NCBI RefSeq assembly: GCF_006476605.1
Contig: NZ_ML636816.1
Span: forward strand, 1-48,430
Direction of reading: 5' to 3'
Length of the DNA stretch: 48,430 bases
From: Brucella gallinifaecis
Lineage (GTDB): Bacteria > Pseudomonadota > Alphaproteobacteria > Rhizobiales > Rhizobiaceae
A program made the position numbers and the translations under genes. Shown here piece by piece: positions 1-8,903 of this stretch (its first letter is position 1; each line of letters begins with the position of its first letter). The notes beneath the pieces were generated by a model. That model made no database searches. It worked only from the letters and a program-made list of their open reading frames with translations, and was not told the origin of the DNA.

Positions 1-61
1 TATGCTGTCACCAGTACACTTTGAACAGAACCACAAAATGAAGACGAAGAGTGTCTAATAA

Positions 62-148
62 ACTCGGGGCTATTCAGTAATTGTCATTCTTGTACCAATC
101 ATCATTGCCACCAAACTGTTCCAAATCGATGTTTTTGCTTCCAAATAA
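62..148 (+). pseudogene. possible 3' remnant of an ABC permease gene
   Basis: The frame just upstream of the binding-protein gene reads a strongly hydrophobic tail (SVIVILVPIIIATKLF) ending in a basic/polar end and TAA at 146-148, which is what the last membrane helix of an AfuB-type permease would look like. The same frame is interrupted by two consecutive stop codons at 56-61. Gene order (permease before binding protein) would fit an iron or phosphonate-type ABC operon. The stretch is short and cut by the window edge, so this could be chance. Confidence 0.22.
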
Positions 149-199
149 ACCAACGAAGCAGGCCAACTGCTCAATAACTTCATCAAATGCGAGGGAACT

Positions 200-1186
200 A
201 TGAAACTATCTTCTTATCTCTTAGCCGGCTGTATGTCGCTTGGGCTTACTCTACCGGCGTTGGCCAACGATCCTGTGCTCTACACATCAAACCCGGTTCA
301 GGCCTATGAAGCGGTGCAAGCCGTTGTGAAAGACAAGACCGGGCAAAATCTGGGCGTGATCACCGGAGGCTCCGGTGTTTTGCTGCGCCGTGCAGAAGCT
401 GAAACATCAGCGCCTCAGAGTGACATTTTCTGGTCTTCATCCGCCAACACCCTTGGTGCTTATGAAAAACTGTTTGAGCCTTATAAGGCGTCAGCGCTCG
501 AAGCTATCCCACAGAACCTGCATTACAGTGGCGATCTGTTTATTCCTGCCAATGTTCATCTGGTGACAATGTTAGTCAACTCCGACCAGCTACAAGGCAA
601 TGCAGCTCCAAAGACATGGGCTGATCTGGCCAAGCCAGAATGGAAGGGCAAGATTATCATGCCTGACCCTGTTAACAGCTCGACTGGCTACACCATCGCA
701 TGGGGGCTTTCAAAACTGCTCGATGAAGACACGTTTAAGGCTATCGTAGCCAATATCGTAACATCGGGTTCTGCTTCGAATGTGCCCAAAGGCACAGCAA
801 TGGGGGAATACACTATTGGCCTGACGTTTGAGGCAACAGCTTATCCTTATATCGACGGCGGGCAGGAAGAATTGTCCCTCGTGTATCCATCAGAAGGCAC
901 ATTCATGACGCCGGAATTTGCGGGTTTATTCAAGAATGCCCCAAGCGGTGACAATGCTAAAAAGGCACTCGACAGCCTGCTTTCAAAGGAAGCACAAATT
1001 GAGCTTTTGAAGGTCGCATTCCGTCGCCCAAGCCGCAATGATATCAAAGTATCTGAATTCGTTGAACTCCCGGAGCTCGCCGAGGTAAAAGTGTTTGAAC
1101 TTGATGAGGCAGACGCTGCCAAAAACCGCGACGCATTTCTAGGCGAATGGGCCAAGTTGCCTAAAGCTGGCGATCTACCGCAATAG
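200..1186 (+). CDS. periplasmic ABC substrate-binding protein, Fe(3+)/aminoethylphosphonate-type
   Basis: The 328-residue product starts with a clear signal peptide (cleavage expected after LPALA, about residue 22) and continues as a type 2 periplasmic binding fold of the iron(III)/2-aminoethylphosphonate family (early LYTSNP strand, central WADLAKPEWKGKI and MPDPVNSSTGY segments typical of these proteins). Length is normal. GAGGGA three bases before the ATG supports the start. It would capture a ligand in the periplasm and hand it to an inner-membrane permease, but no intact permease or ATPase lies nearby: upstream is only a possible dead permease tail and downstream are gene fragments. It is therefore an orphan here, perhaps the survivor of a broken operon. 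The ligand cannot be told from sequence alone. Confidence 0.8.
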   Translation: MKLSSYLLAGCMSLGLTLPALANDPVLYTSNPVQAYEAVQAVVKDKTGQNLGVITGGSGVLLRRAEAETSAPQSDIFWSSSANTLGAYEKLFEPYKASALEAIPQNLHYSGDLFIPANVHLVTMLVNSDQLQGNAAPKTWADLAKPEWKGKIIMPDPVNSSTGYTIAWGLSKLLDEDTFKAIVANIVTSGSASNVPKGTAMGEYTIGLTFEATAYPYIDGGQEELSLVYPSEGTFMTPEFAGLFKNAPSGDNAKKALDSLLSKEAQIELLKVAFRRPSRNDIKVSEFVELPELAEVKVFELDEADAAKNRDAFLGEWAKLPKAGDLPQ

Positions 1187-1648
1187 AGAATTGCATATGG
1201 TGCGGTTCAAGGTGTCAGTTTAAGAGCTACGGCTTCATCCAAGCGCCAGCGGGAATATTTCCGGCAGGAAATGGCTTGCATTCCTGATAAAGACCGCGGC
1301 GCCATGGCTGACAAGGCAGCAGAGCTTTCCGCACAGTATCCATCATTTTCTGCTACTGATATCATGGAAATGGCTCGTATAACTTGGGCTACTATGGGCA
1401 ACACAGAGCGCGGGAATGAGATATTGCCCGCCTTGGTAAAAGGATTGGTCACACTCCAATCATCGAAAGGGGTGAACGCCGCGCCGAAGATGGTTAATAG
1501 GCTGCTCAATGGTGTCGACAATCTGGGCAAAAACTCCATGAATGAGGTCGGTGTGAAAAACACCATTGATATCATTGATGGGATCATTCGGGCAGCACAG
1601 ATCGAAAATGGTGAAATCGAACAAAACCACCGGTTCAATGTAGCATAA
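1187..1648 (+). pseudogene. fragment resembling a phage tail tape-measure protein
   Basis: An open frame runs from directly after the TAG of the preceding gene, in the same frame, to TAA at 1646-1648. The first ATG is at 1271 (125 residues), but the residues before it (VSLRATASSKRQREYFRQE) look just as protein-like, and no ATG, GTG or TTG start precedes them, so this is probably the inside of a longer gene. The pattern (DIMEMAR, then ATMGN, then ILPALVKGLVTLQSSKG, LLNGVDNLGKN and DGIIRAAQIENGEI) recalls the helical middle part of tail tape-measure proteins in alphaproteobacterial prophages; this is from memory, not a search. No other phage gene is seen nearby. It could instead be an unrelated helical hypothetical protein. 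Confidence 0.4.
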
Positions 1649-1856
1649 TCAATCTCTACACCGCGTTCAGTCATTATTTACTAAAGATCACGATAGGAAA
1701 CGGCATAACAGATGCAAAAGAGAATAGCGTGCAGAATGGCGCTTTTGGAGAAATGAAATCTTTGAAGCCAACCATCATACGCTGTCTCCTCACTCAATTA
1801 CCCTCTCCAAAGGGAACATAACTCAAATGAAGTAAAAAGATGCGATATAATCAAAA
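1649..1856. other. intergenic stretch, no gene seen
   Basis: About 200 bases between two gene remnants. It is rather AT-rich, with no convincing open frame, RNA gene or promoter. It fits the decayed character of the first 2.2 kb. Confidence 0.4.
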
Positions 1857-1879
1857 CTGATTGCCTATGCGGCAATCAG
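1857..1879 (-). terminator. rho-independent terminator of the cpdR remnant
   Basis: Perfect 9-bp stem CTGATTGCC / GGCAATCAG around the loop TATGC. Read on the minus strand it overlaps the stop codon of the cpdR-like remnant and is followed by TTTTGATT. It seems to be the original terminator, retained although the gene is broken. Confidence 0.6.
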
Positions 1880-2212
1880 CATTTTCTCGATTTCGTTTAC
1901 CAGATCACGCAACTGGAAAAGCTTGGGAAGTGCATTTAGATCGCGTGGCGTATCAGAATCGGGATTTAGCACAATCGCTGCAAAACCGGTGATGAACATG
2001 ATTTTGAGATCTGAATCGATTTCAGTCGCGCTTTTTGCAAGTTAGATTCCGTCCATTTCCGGCAGAGCAAACCACTGCGTGAATATAGAATATGATCTCG
2101 CGCGGTATAAAGAGCGGAAATCAATCGAACGGATGTTTGGCAGACTAAAACCAATCACGCTATCGCCACCCGATACGACTAACTCCCTGGGAGTTTCATC
2201 CGCATAGTTCAT
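1865..2212 (-). pseudogene. decayed response regulator, CpdR-like
   Basis: The minus strand reads PEMDGI, then a TAA stop (2042-2044), then LAKSATEIDSDLKIMFITGF and LFQLRDLVNEIEKMLIAA before TAG. This is the second half of the receiver domain of CpdR, the single-domain response regulator that controls ClpXP proteolysis of CtrA in alphaproteobacteria. The phospho-accepting region is gone: upstream of PEMDG the same frame stays open to an ATG at 2210-2212 but no longer resembles a receiver domain (no acidic DD pocket, no LLLTDIVMP). With an in-frame stop where CpdR normally has Glu and a lost N-terminal half it cannot make a working receiver. It is probably a duplicated or displaced copy; the true cpdR should be elsewhere in the genome. 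Confidence 0.7.
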
Positions 2213-2253
2213 ACTGCCACCGCAAGATACTGGCTCAAATTCATCTACGCTGC

Positions 2254-2949
2254 CTAGTATGAATCATCCAGAAGACTATTCACCCAAAATTCTGATACAC
2301 TTGCGCTGTTGGGCAGACTGACGATATGCAATATTGAGCTTGCAACATCTTCCGGGCGCGTCAGTACATCAGACGATGATGCAAGGGGCGTTCCCATATC
2401 TGTTGCAACAAACCCGGGGCAAATCGCAGTAGACCGCACACCCTTCTCGAACCCGGCATGGCGAATTGCATGCGAAAGCCCCAATGCCGCAAACTTCGAC
2501 ACTGAATAAGAACCTGAAATCGCCGACTTAACACGTTTGGCTGAGAGCGAAGCCACAATCACAACCCGTCCGCTTCCAGTCTTAACCAATTCGTCCCAGC
2601 AGGCTTTAACAAGCAATCGCGGACCATTGACGTTGACATCCATCAAGGTGTCAAATTCTTCATCAGTCGCTTCGATAACTGACTTACGCACCATCACACC
2701 TGCATTCGCTACAACTGCATCAATGCGTCCAAAACGCTCAACCGCTGCATTGGCCCAACGTTTTGCCATAGCCGGGTCTGTAGCATCATAAGCCTCGATC
2801 TGTGTCGATGCAGCATCTGCCCAATCCGGCATTTGCGGGGTTCTCATACCAAGTGAAACATTCCAGCCCGCAGCCAGAAATGCTCTGGCAGTTGCAGCGC
2901 CAATACCTCTATTGGCCCCAGAAATAAGAATAGTTCTTTTTTGTTGCAT
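2254..2949 (-). CDS. short-chain dehydrogenase/reductase (SDR)
   Basis: Classical SDR of 231 residues. It shows the cofactor loop GANRGIG (residues 11-17), the NAG motif (82-84), a catalytic Ser near 134-136 and YSVSK with Tyr148 and Lys152. It should oxidise or reduce an alcohol/carbonyl with NAD(P)(H) in the cytosol. The ATG at 2949 is chosen because AAGGAA precedes it and the Rossmann fold starts immediately; a longer frame to 3027 adds residues that do not fit the family and overlaps a hairpin. It is the last gene of the minus-strand amine/aldehyde operon, 92 bases after the aldehyde dehydrogenase with a terminator-like hairpin between, so it may be expressed at a lower level. The substrate is unknown. 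Confidence 0.85.
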   Translation of the reverse strand: MQQKRTILISGANRGIGAATARAFLAAGWNVSLGMRTPQMPDWADAASTQIEAYDATDPAMAKRWANAAVERFGRIDAVVANAGVMVRKSVIEATDEEFDTLMDVNVNGPRLLVKACWDELVKTGSGRVVIVASLSAKRVKSAISGSYSVSKFAALGLSHAIRHAGFEKGVRSTAICPGFVATDMGTPLASSSDVLTRPEDVASSILHIVSLPNSASVSEFWVNSLLDDSY

Positions 2950-2987
2950 AGGGATTCCTTGACTAAAGCGGAGAAACTGTCCGTGAA

Positions 2988-3017
2988 ACGGCCCGGGAAA
3001 TTTGAGTCCCGGGCCGT
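2988..3017 (-). terminator. GC-rich hairpin between aldehyde dehydrogenase and SDR genes
   Basis: Perfect 11-bp stem ACGGCCCGGGA / TCCCGGGCCGT with the 8-base loop AATTTGAG, 25 bases after the stop of the upstream gene. On the minus strand only TTTCAC follows, not a full T-run, so it may be a leaky terminator or an RNA-stability hairpin inside the operon. Confidence 0.55.
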
Positions 3018-3041
3018 CTGGTTTCAAAATTTCAAGTCTGA

Positions 3042-4511
3042 TCAGCTTTGAATATAAACAACATGGGTTACGGTAAATTCGTAAAGTCCGTGCTTGCCGT
3101 CAGCACCGCCAATACCCGACTTGCGACGACCGGCATGAAACCCCTGCATAGCCTCAAAATTCTCGCGGTTAATATAGGTTTCGCCGAATTTCAGCTCACG
3201 CGAAGCCTGCATGGCCGCGGAAAGATCGCGTGTATAGATTGAAGAGGTCAGACCATAATCAGAGTCATTCGACAATGCGATTGCCTCATCCAGACTATCG
3301 ACAATCTGAACGGGCAGAACCGGACCAAAGGTCTCCTTGCGCATGATGTCCATATCAGCTTTAGCACCGGTAATCAGCGTTGGCTCGTAATGGAAACCGG
3401 AAGCGCGATCTGCCACCTTGCCACCCAGCACAACCGTTGCACCCTGCGCACGAGCCGTGTCGACAGCCTGAGCAACCTTATCAAGACCGGCCTGATTAAC
3501 AAGCGGTCCCATATGCAGATCATCTTCTACCGATGGATCACCATAGCGGGTGTTTTCAAACAGGGTCTTTAGCTTTGCGACAAACGCATCATGAACCGGG
3601 CGTTCTACATAAACACGCTCGGCACAGTTACAGACCTGACCTGTATTGATAACGCGCGAGTCATAGATCGCTTTGGCGGCCAGATCGAGATCTGCGTCTT
3701 TCAAGACAATCGCCGGAGCCTTACCACCCAGTTCAAGATTGACTTTTGTCAGGTTCTTGCCTGCGGTTTGCATAATGTGTGAACCGGTAGCGACACTACC
3801 CGTAAAGGTGATCAGGTCAATGCCCGGATGTGATGCAAGCGCTTCACCGGCAACCCGTCCACGACCACCAACCAGATTGAAAACACCCTTTGGCAGATCG
3901 GTTTCGGCCAGAAGCTCGGCAAAAACATAAGCGTTAAGCGGCGTCTCTTCGCTTGGTTTGATTACAATCGTATTGCCTGTCAGCAGCGCAGGCGCCATTT
4001 TACGTGCAATCAGGAAGAAGGGGAAGTTCCATGGAAGAATGCCAGCAACCACACCAACCGGCTTGCGCAGCAAAAGCATGGTTTCATTTGGACGGTCGCT
4101 TGTCAGCACTTCGCCTTCAATCCGGCGCGCCCATTCTGCCATATAATCTATGTAATCGGCAGTAAAATCGACTTCTACCTGAGCAAGACCACGGACCTTG
4201 CCCTGTTCCTTGACGATAATATCAGCCAGCTCAACCCGATGCTCGCGCAGCTTGGCAGAAATCTTGCGCAGGTAATTCGCGCGTTCAATGGCGGGCAGCT
4301 TTTCCCACGCGCCTTGCGCGGCGCGTGCAGCCTTTACTGCCGCATCCACCTCCTCTGCGCCTGTCTCGGGTATCCTGCCCAGCAATGCACCAGTGGCAGG
4401 ATTGGTAACATCAATCAATTCGCTGCCAGCCGCTACAAAAGCACCATCAATATAATTCTGATAGTCACGCGGCATATCTGAAAATGCCTGCGATTGCTTG
4501 CGTATGCTCAT
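3042..4511 (-). CDS. aldA: NAD-dependent aldehyde dehydrogenase, AldA (lactaldehyde/glycolaldehyde) type
   Basis: This 489-residue ALDH follows E. coli AldA closely along its length, for example FTADYIDYMAEWARR, GILPWNFPFFLIARKMAPAL and the C-terminal NRENFEAMQGFHAG. Catalytic residues are present: Asn162 (PWNFP), Glu260 (LELGGK) and nucleophile Cys294 (GQVCNCAER). AldA oxidises lactaldehyde, glycolaldehyde and other small aldehydes to acids with NAD+. Here it lies downstream of two FAD oxidases and an amino-acid importer, so it probably oxidises the aldehyde left when an amine or amino acid is oxidised. It is 57 bases after the FAD oxidase gene and in the same operon. The family call is secure; the natural substrate in this operon is inference. 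Confidence 0.88.
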   Translation of the reverse strand: MSIRKQSQAFSDMPRDYQNYIDGAFVAAGSELIDVTNPATGALLGRIPETGAEEVDAAVKAARAAQGAWEKLPAIERANYLRKISAKLREHRVELADIIVKEQGKVRGLAQVEVDFTADYIDYMAEWARRIEGEVLTSDRPNETMLLLRKPVGVVAGILPWNFPFFLIARKMAPALLTGNTIVIKPSEETPLNAYVFAELLAETDLPKGVFNLVGGRGRVAGEALASHPGIDLITFTGSVATGSHIMQTAGKNLTKVNLELGGKAPAIVLKDADLDLAAKAIYDSRVINTGQVCNCAERVYVERPVHDAFVAKLKTLFENTRYGDPSVEDDLHMGPLVNQAGLDKVAQAVDTARAQGATVVLGGKVADRASGFHYEPTLITGAKADMDIMRKETFGPVLPVQIVDSLDEAIALSNDSDYGLTSSIYTRDLSAAMQASRELKFGETYINRENFEAMQGFHAGRRKSGIGGADGKHGLYEFTVTHVVYIQS

Positions 4512-4568
4512 GCCTTTTCCTCCTTAAGCGATGATAATTCCGTTATTATTGTTCGACCTGTCAGCTGT

Positions 4569-5900
4569 TTATGCCGCATTTTTCTTTGCATAAGGCGGAC
4601 GCAAACGACTGATGTCAAACACCTTGCTGTCAACACTTGTCGGACTGCCGGTAATAAGATCCGCCATCAGCTGCCCGGCACCCGGACCGATACCAAAACC
4701 ATGCCCCGAAAAACCCGAGGCAATATGGAAGCCCGGAATATGATGGATGGGGCTGATAACCGGAATTGCATCGGGCGTAGCATCAATGACACCGGACCAT
4801 TCATTGAGCACACGCGCTTTTGCAAATTCTGGAAACCGTCGTGTCATGTTGCGCAGAGCATTGCGCGTAAAGCCCGAATTTGCCGGCGGATCCATAACGC
4901 GGCATTGCTCGAAGATTGTCTGCTCGTCCAAACGCCATTTACGTTTTGTTGCAAGCTCCTGAAAGAAGGAGCCATTAAAACGCAGGCTCAATTCACGCCA
5001 TGTCGTCAGATATGTCGGTGCAAATTCAGTGAAAAGCCGCAGATGATCAGGCGTAATGGGAGCAAGGTTTAGATTGCGCACCGCAATGGTGAAGCTGCCA
5101 TCAAGGCGCTTGCGATAAGCAAAATCCCCTGCTCCCACCGGCATATCTGTAATGCCCTCAACGCCATCGACACGGGCAACCGGACCGATAACTTTGAGCT
5201 GCGGAAAATCAATACCCATATTGCCTGCAAAAAGCCGCGACCAGATACCACCTGCCAGAACAACAGCCTGACAACGAATTTCTCCGCGCTCCGTCACAAC
5301 AGAACTGACACGACCAGCTGCCGTTTCAATGCCGCGGACCGCACAATGCGTCAGGATAATTGCACCCTTTTCACGCGCCGCTTCTGCCATGGCTGGTACG
5401 GCGATCCACGGTTCAGCACGTCCATCTGTCCCGGTATGCAAAACACCCAGTAGATTGCCGTTATTGCCCGGAATTTTTTCAGAAATTTCGGCGGGAGTGA
5501 GCATGCGGGCATCAACGCCATGCCGTTTGCCAATCTCGGCCCAACTCAGCCACTCTTTCAGCTCACGCTGCGTATAAGAGAGATAGCTGATACCAGTGCG
5601 TCGCCATCCCGTTTCACGACCAATACGCGCATTCATCTGCGACCACAGATTGACCGAATGCATGCAGAGCGGCAATTCGCGCTCATCACGCCCCATCTGC
5701 CGCGTCCAGCCCCAGTTGCGGGCTGATTGCTCACCGGCAATCACACCTTTTTCGCACACAGCAACAGAGATACCGCGTTCAGCCAGTTCAAGCGCCGTGG
5801 TAATCCCAACAATACCTCCACCGATAATGACAACATCGACAGCTTTCGGCAAAGTCTCATCACCCGCAAAAGGTGCAACCGGAATAGAAAGCGGCTTCAT
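4569..5900 (-). CDS. FAD-dependent amine/amino-acid oxidoreductase (DAO family)
   Basis: 443 residues. The dinucleotide fold VDVVIIGGGIVGITTALELAERG (about 23-45) is the FAD-binding GxGxxG motif, followed by the DAO-type NWGWTRQMGRDERE segment and a C-terminal GFSGHGFGIGPGAGQLMADL loop that closes the flavin site. Members deaminate or demethylate amino acids or amines oxidatively, giving an imine or aldehyde. No signal peptide or membrane segment is seen, so it is cytosolic or loosely membrane bound. It sits between a second FAD oxidase (48 bases upstream) and the AldA-type dehydrogenase. Two different DAO proteins in one operon suggest two successive oxidations of one substrate or two substrates. 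The exact substrate cannot be read. Confidence 0.85.
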   Translation of the reverse strand: MKPLSIPVAPFAGDETLPKAVDVVIIGGGIVGITTALELAERGISVAVCEKGVIAGEQSARNWGWTRQMGRDERELPLCMHSVNLWSQMNARIGRETGWRRTGISYLSYTQRELKEWLSWAEIGKRHGVDARMLTPAEISEKIPGNNGNLLGVLHTGTDGRAEPWIAVPAMAEAAREKGAIILTHCAVRGIETAAGRVSSVVTERGEIRCQAVVLAGGIWSRLFAGNMGIDFPQLKVIGPVARVDGVEGITDMPVGAGDFAYRKRLDGSFTIAVRNLNLAPITPDHLRLFTEFAPTYLTTWRELSLRFNGSFFQELATKRKWRLDEQTIFEQCRVMDPPANSGFTRNALRNMTRRFPEFAKARVLNEWSGVIDATPDAIPVISPIHHIPGFHIASGFSGHGFGIGPGAGQLMADLITGSPTSVDSKVFDISRLRPPYAKKNAA

Positions 5901-5947
5901 TTATAGAACTCACTTAAAGAGGATATATGCGAAGTTGATTGATTACT

Positions 5948-7264
5948 TTACCGACCGGGACGGTCGATAAAGTCACGCAATCGATACCAGCCGGTGAAAA
6001 GCGGCAGAAACCACGGTTTCTCGGAATAAAGCGGAATAGCCATAAATTTCTCGCGGTCAAACGCCGATGGCATATTCTGTTGTCCGAGAATTTTACGCGC
6101 GACCTGATAGCCAAGATAGGTCATCAGCGCGACGCCATTGCCATTACATCCGACCGCGAAATGCGCACCATCTCGCTCGCCAATATGCGCAATTTTGTCG
6201 GCAGTCATGGCAACGCTTCCTACCCATGAATGGGTGATCTTAACGCCCTCAAGTTGCGGCCAAAGTGCAACCATCCGCGCATAAATGCGTTTTGCTGCCT
6301 GCTTCTCCGTCATCTCAAAAACACCGGGACGAGACCCAAAAAGTATTCGCGTGCCATCAGGAGAAACACGACTGTAAATAAGATCACGTCTTGTATCTGA
6401 AACCATGCGTCCATTTGGAATAAGCTCTGCCAACAGATCAGCTGGAAGAGGCTCGGTTGCGATCTGATAACTCTTCACCGGCACAAGACGTCGGGCGAGC
6501 TCAGGAGATGCATCTTTTCCGGTATAGCCATTGGTTGCCTGAATGACATTCGTCGCCCGGATTGAACCGCGTGCAGTGGGGACGATCTTTTCACCGTTTC
6601 CGACTTCTTCCACGCGTCCGGCGCGTGCATGCGAGCGCAACATGACACCGGCAGCTTTCGCACGCTCCCGCAAGGCTTTGTGAAACATGGCAGGATGCAA
6701 GCCGCCATAATCATCCACCAGCATTCCGCCATGATAAAAGTCTGAGCCAATCACCGAACGCTGCTCTTCACGGGAAATCTGGTGTACCTTAACGCTGGTC
6801 TTCTCGTTGAGAAGCGTGCCATGTCTTTTAAGCGTTTCGTAATCGCGTGCAGTATAAGCACCAAAAAAACGCCCCTTCAATGTCAGCGCGGCATCGAGAT
6901 TCTCGCTGTCAATCAAGGTCTTGAGATAATCAAAGCTTTCATTGCTTTCACCAATCAGCCGGGAAACAAGGGCCGGGTCGATGCCATTAATCGCACCGCC
7001 GACCACAAGCTTCTGGGCACTGGAAACCATACCACCAGAACGTGTGGAGCAGCCTGCACCCAGTTGTTCACCATCAAGCACGACAACCGAACGTCCGGCA
7101 CGCGCCAGATGTGTTGCCGCATTCAACCCGGCATATCCAGAACCAACCACAACGACATCAACGCGTGCGGGTAGTGGATCAAGGTTGGTTTCAGGCTGTG
7201 CAGCCTCCCACCAATAGGGAGCTTCCTTGAAGTTCTCAGCATAAATATGGTCGTAGCGGGACAT
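5948..7264 (-). CDS. FAD-dependent oxidoreductase, PuuB/gamma-glutamylputrescine oxidase-like
   Basis: 438 residues with the same layout as E. coli PuuB: short N-terminal arm with YWW, FAD loop VVVVGSGYAGLNAATHLARAG (about 36-56), GAGCSTRSGGM after it, and a C-terminal FAVGCNGNGVALMTYLG flavin loop. PuuB-like enzymes oxidise a secondary or N-substituted amine to an aldehyde and amine with release of H2O2. It lies in a minus-strand operon with a polar amino-acid importer upstream and a second FAD oxidase and AldA-type ALDH downstream, which supports amine catabolism. There is no gamma-glutamyl ligase (PuuA) or hydrolase (PuuD) here, so the complete Puu route is not encoded and the substrate may differ from gamma-glutamylputrescine. 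Confidence 0.82.
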   Translation of the reverse strand: MSRYDHIYAENFKEAPYWWEAAQPETNLDPLPARVDVVVVGSGYAGLNAATHLARAGRSVVVLDGEQLGAGCSTRSGGMVSSAQKLVVGGAINGIDPALVSRLIGESNESFDYLKTLIDSENLDAALTLKGRFFGAYTARDYETLKRHGTLLNEKTSVKVHQISREEQRSVIGSDFYHGGMLVDDYGGLHPAMFHKALRERAKAAGVMLRSHARAGRVEEVGNGEKIVPTARGSIRATNVIQATNGYTGKDASPELARRLVPVKSYQIATEPLPADLLAELIPNGRMVSDTRRDLIYSRVSPDGTRILFGSRPGVFEMTEKQAAKRIYARMVALWPQLEGVKITHSWVGSVAMTADKIAHIGERDGAHFAVGCNGNGVALMTYLGYQVARKILGQQNMPSAFDREKFMAIPLYSEKPWFLPLFTGWYRLRDFIDRPGR

Positions 7265-7344
7265 TGAACGTCAAGCCTTAAGGCTCGTCCTTTTGAAATA
7301 AAGTGATCTCAGATGCGATCCCATAATAGGAGCGGATGCAGGAA

Positions 7345-8091
7345 TTAGAGAACCTGACCAAGAAATTCCCGCGTGCGTGGGTCCTGCGGGTTATCAAATA
7401 TCTGTGCCGGCGGTCCACTTTCAACAATCATCCCATGATCTGTGAAGCAGACGCGATGCGAAACTTCACGGGCGAATTTCATTTCATGCGTGACAAGAAT
7501 ACAGGTCAGTCCATCTTCGACCAGTTCACGAATGGTCATGAGCACATCCTTCACCGTTTCGGGATCAAGTGCCGCTGTTACTTCGTCGAACAAAATAACT
7601 TCCGGCTGCATGGCAAGCGCCCGGGCAATTGCGACACGCTGTTGCTGGCCACCTGAAAGCTGGCCGGGATAGCTGTCTGCCTTATGGGAAAGGCGCACCT
7701 TATCCAATAATTTGCATGCACGCTTTTCAACCTCGGCACGATCATGACGGAGCACCTGAATTGGTGCCATCATGATATTCTCGAGCGCCGTTTTATGCGG
7801 AAACAGATTATATTGCTGGAACACCATCGCGACCTCATGGCGAAGCGGACGCATCGCTTTTTCGGTCTTCAGTTCATGAACCTGATACGGTCCAACGCGG
7901 ATGGTTCCACTATCAATCGGGATCAGGCCGTTAATGCAGCGCAGGATCGTTGATTTGCCCGAGCCGGATGGGCCGATAATGCATACAGCCTCGCCTTTTT
8001 TAACCGACAGATCGATGCCTTTGAGAACTTCAAAACTACCGAAGGCTTTGCGAACATTTTTAATTTCGATAAGGGGGGCAGACTGGTTCAT
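7345..8091 (-). CDS. polar amino-acid ABC transporter ATPase (GlnQ/HisP type)
   Basis: 248 residues with Walker [11 protein letters not shown]-loop [10 protein letters not shown], signature [15 protein letters not shown], Walker [15 protein letters not shown] and the switch His in LVTHEM. This is the standard ATPase of the amino-acid importer family. The usual DEPTSALD is DEVTAALD here, a tolerated variant of that family. The ATG at 8091 overlaps the stop of the upstream permease as ATGA, which fixes the start; a longer frame to 8400 only reads through the permease gene. It drives the two permeases encoded just upstream and precedes the FAD oxidase genes by 80 bases. Confidence 0.93.
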   Translation of the reverse strand: MNQSAPLIEIKNVRKAFGSFEVLKGIDLSVKKGEAVCIIGPSGSGKSTILRCINGLIPIDSGTIRVGPYQVHELKTEKAMRPLRHEVAMVFQQYNLFPHKTALENIMMAPIQVLRHDRAEVEKRACKLLDKVRLSHKADSYPGQLSGGQQQRVAIARALAMQPEVILFDEVTAALDPETVKDVLMTIRELVEDGLTCILVTHEMKFAREVSHRVCFTDHGMIVESGPPAQIFDNPQDPRTREFLGQVL

Positions 8092-8903
8092 AGATTTTCT
8101 CCCTTGACTGCACGTTCCAGACGGCGGGCAAACAGCGCAATCGGATAGCAGTAGGCAAAGAACAGGAAGAGCACGGTAAGGTAGAAGTAAACGAGTGCGA
8201 GCTCGCTCTCCATGGCAATAGACGTGTTCAAAATGGTGATGACGTCCTGAATACCGGTAACGGTAGCAAGCGATGTTGCAATCATCAGCAGGGCATAAAG
8301 GTTCATCCAGCCCGGGATCATGCGCCGGAACGCCTGCGGTAAGATAACATAGCGATAGATCTGCATCGGCGTATATCCGAGCGACCGTGCTGCTTCCCAT
8401 TGACCGGAGTGAATGGACTGCACGGCACCGCGAATAACTTCCGAAAAGTTTGCAGCCGTTGGCAAAGCCAAACCAATTGTAGCCTTAACAAAGGTCGGAA
8501 AAGGAATAACCAGGCCGAAAATTCGGACTTCAAACGGAATGATGTAAAGCATCGCAAACAGCAGCACGAGCCATGGCGAATTGCGAAGAAAATTCATCAC
8601 AAGCAAAGCTGGCACCCGCACCGAGGCATTCTTCACCATGGTTGCAAGACCCATAGCAGTCCCAAGAGCCGTAGCAAGTGCCATAGCTGCAATCGACAGC
8701 AGGATATTCAAGGCAAAGCCGCCAGTAATTGGCCAGCCGGAACCGGACCCGGTCAGAAGCAAAGGCAAGCGCGCGGCAACTCTGCGCCACTGATCAGCAC
8801 CACCTGAAAGCGCATCGACAGCAACCCATGCTGCAATAGCAAGAGCGATGAAAAGAAGAACAGCTCGCTTCTTATTCTCATATGTCATGACACTGTTCAT
8901 CAT
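8088..8903 (-). CDS. polar amino-acid ABC transporter permease
   Basis: 271 residues with a first helix after a short basic N-terminus (about 14-30), a periplasmic segment, then the block of five helices typical of HisM/GlnP permeases, including the cytoplasmic EAA-type loop EAARSLGYTPMQIYRYVILPQAFRRMIP that contacts the ATPase. It overlaps the upstream permease (start inside its stop) and the downstream ATPase (ATGA), so the three are translationally coupled. Together with the second permease it should form a heterodimeric channel for an amino acid or small amine. Confidence 0.9.
   Translation of the reverse strand: MMNSVMTYENKKRAVLLFIALAIAAWVAVDALSGGADQWRRVAARLPLLLTGSGSGWPITGGFALNILLSIAAMALATALGTAMGLATMVKNASVRVPALLVMNFLRNSPWLVLLFAMLYIIPFEVRIFGLVIPFPTFVKATIGLALPTAANFSEVIRGAVQSIHSGQWEAARSLGYTPMQIYRYVILPQAFRRMIPGWMNLYALLMIATSLATVTGIQDVITILNTSIAMESELALVYFYLTVLFLFFAYCYPIALFARRLERAVKGENL

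Noticed and set aside
1207-1674. 155-codon minus-strand frame opposite the phage-like fragment
   Set aside because: It mirrors the plus-strand frame, whose translation resembles a real protein much better; the minus reading looks like a shadow.
8092-8400. N-terminal extension of the amino-acid ATPase
   Set aside because: It reads the permease gene in another phase; the ATGA overlap at 8088-8091 gives a clear start.
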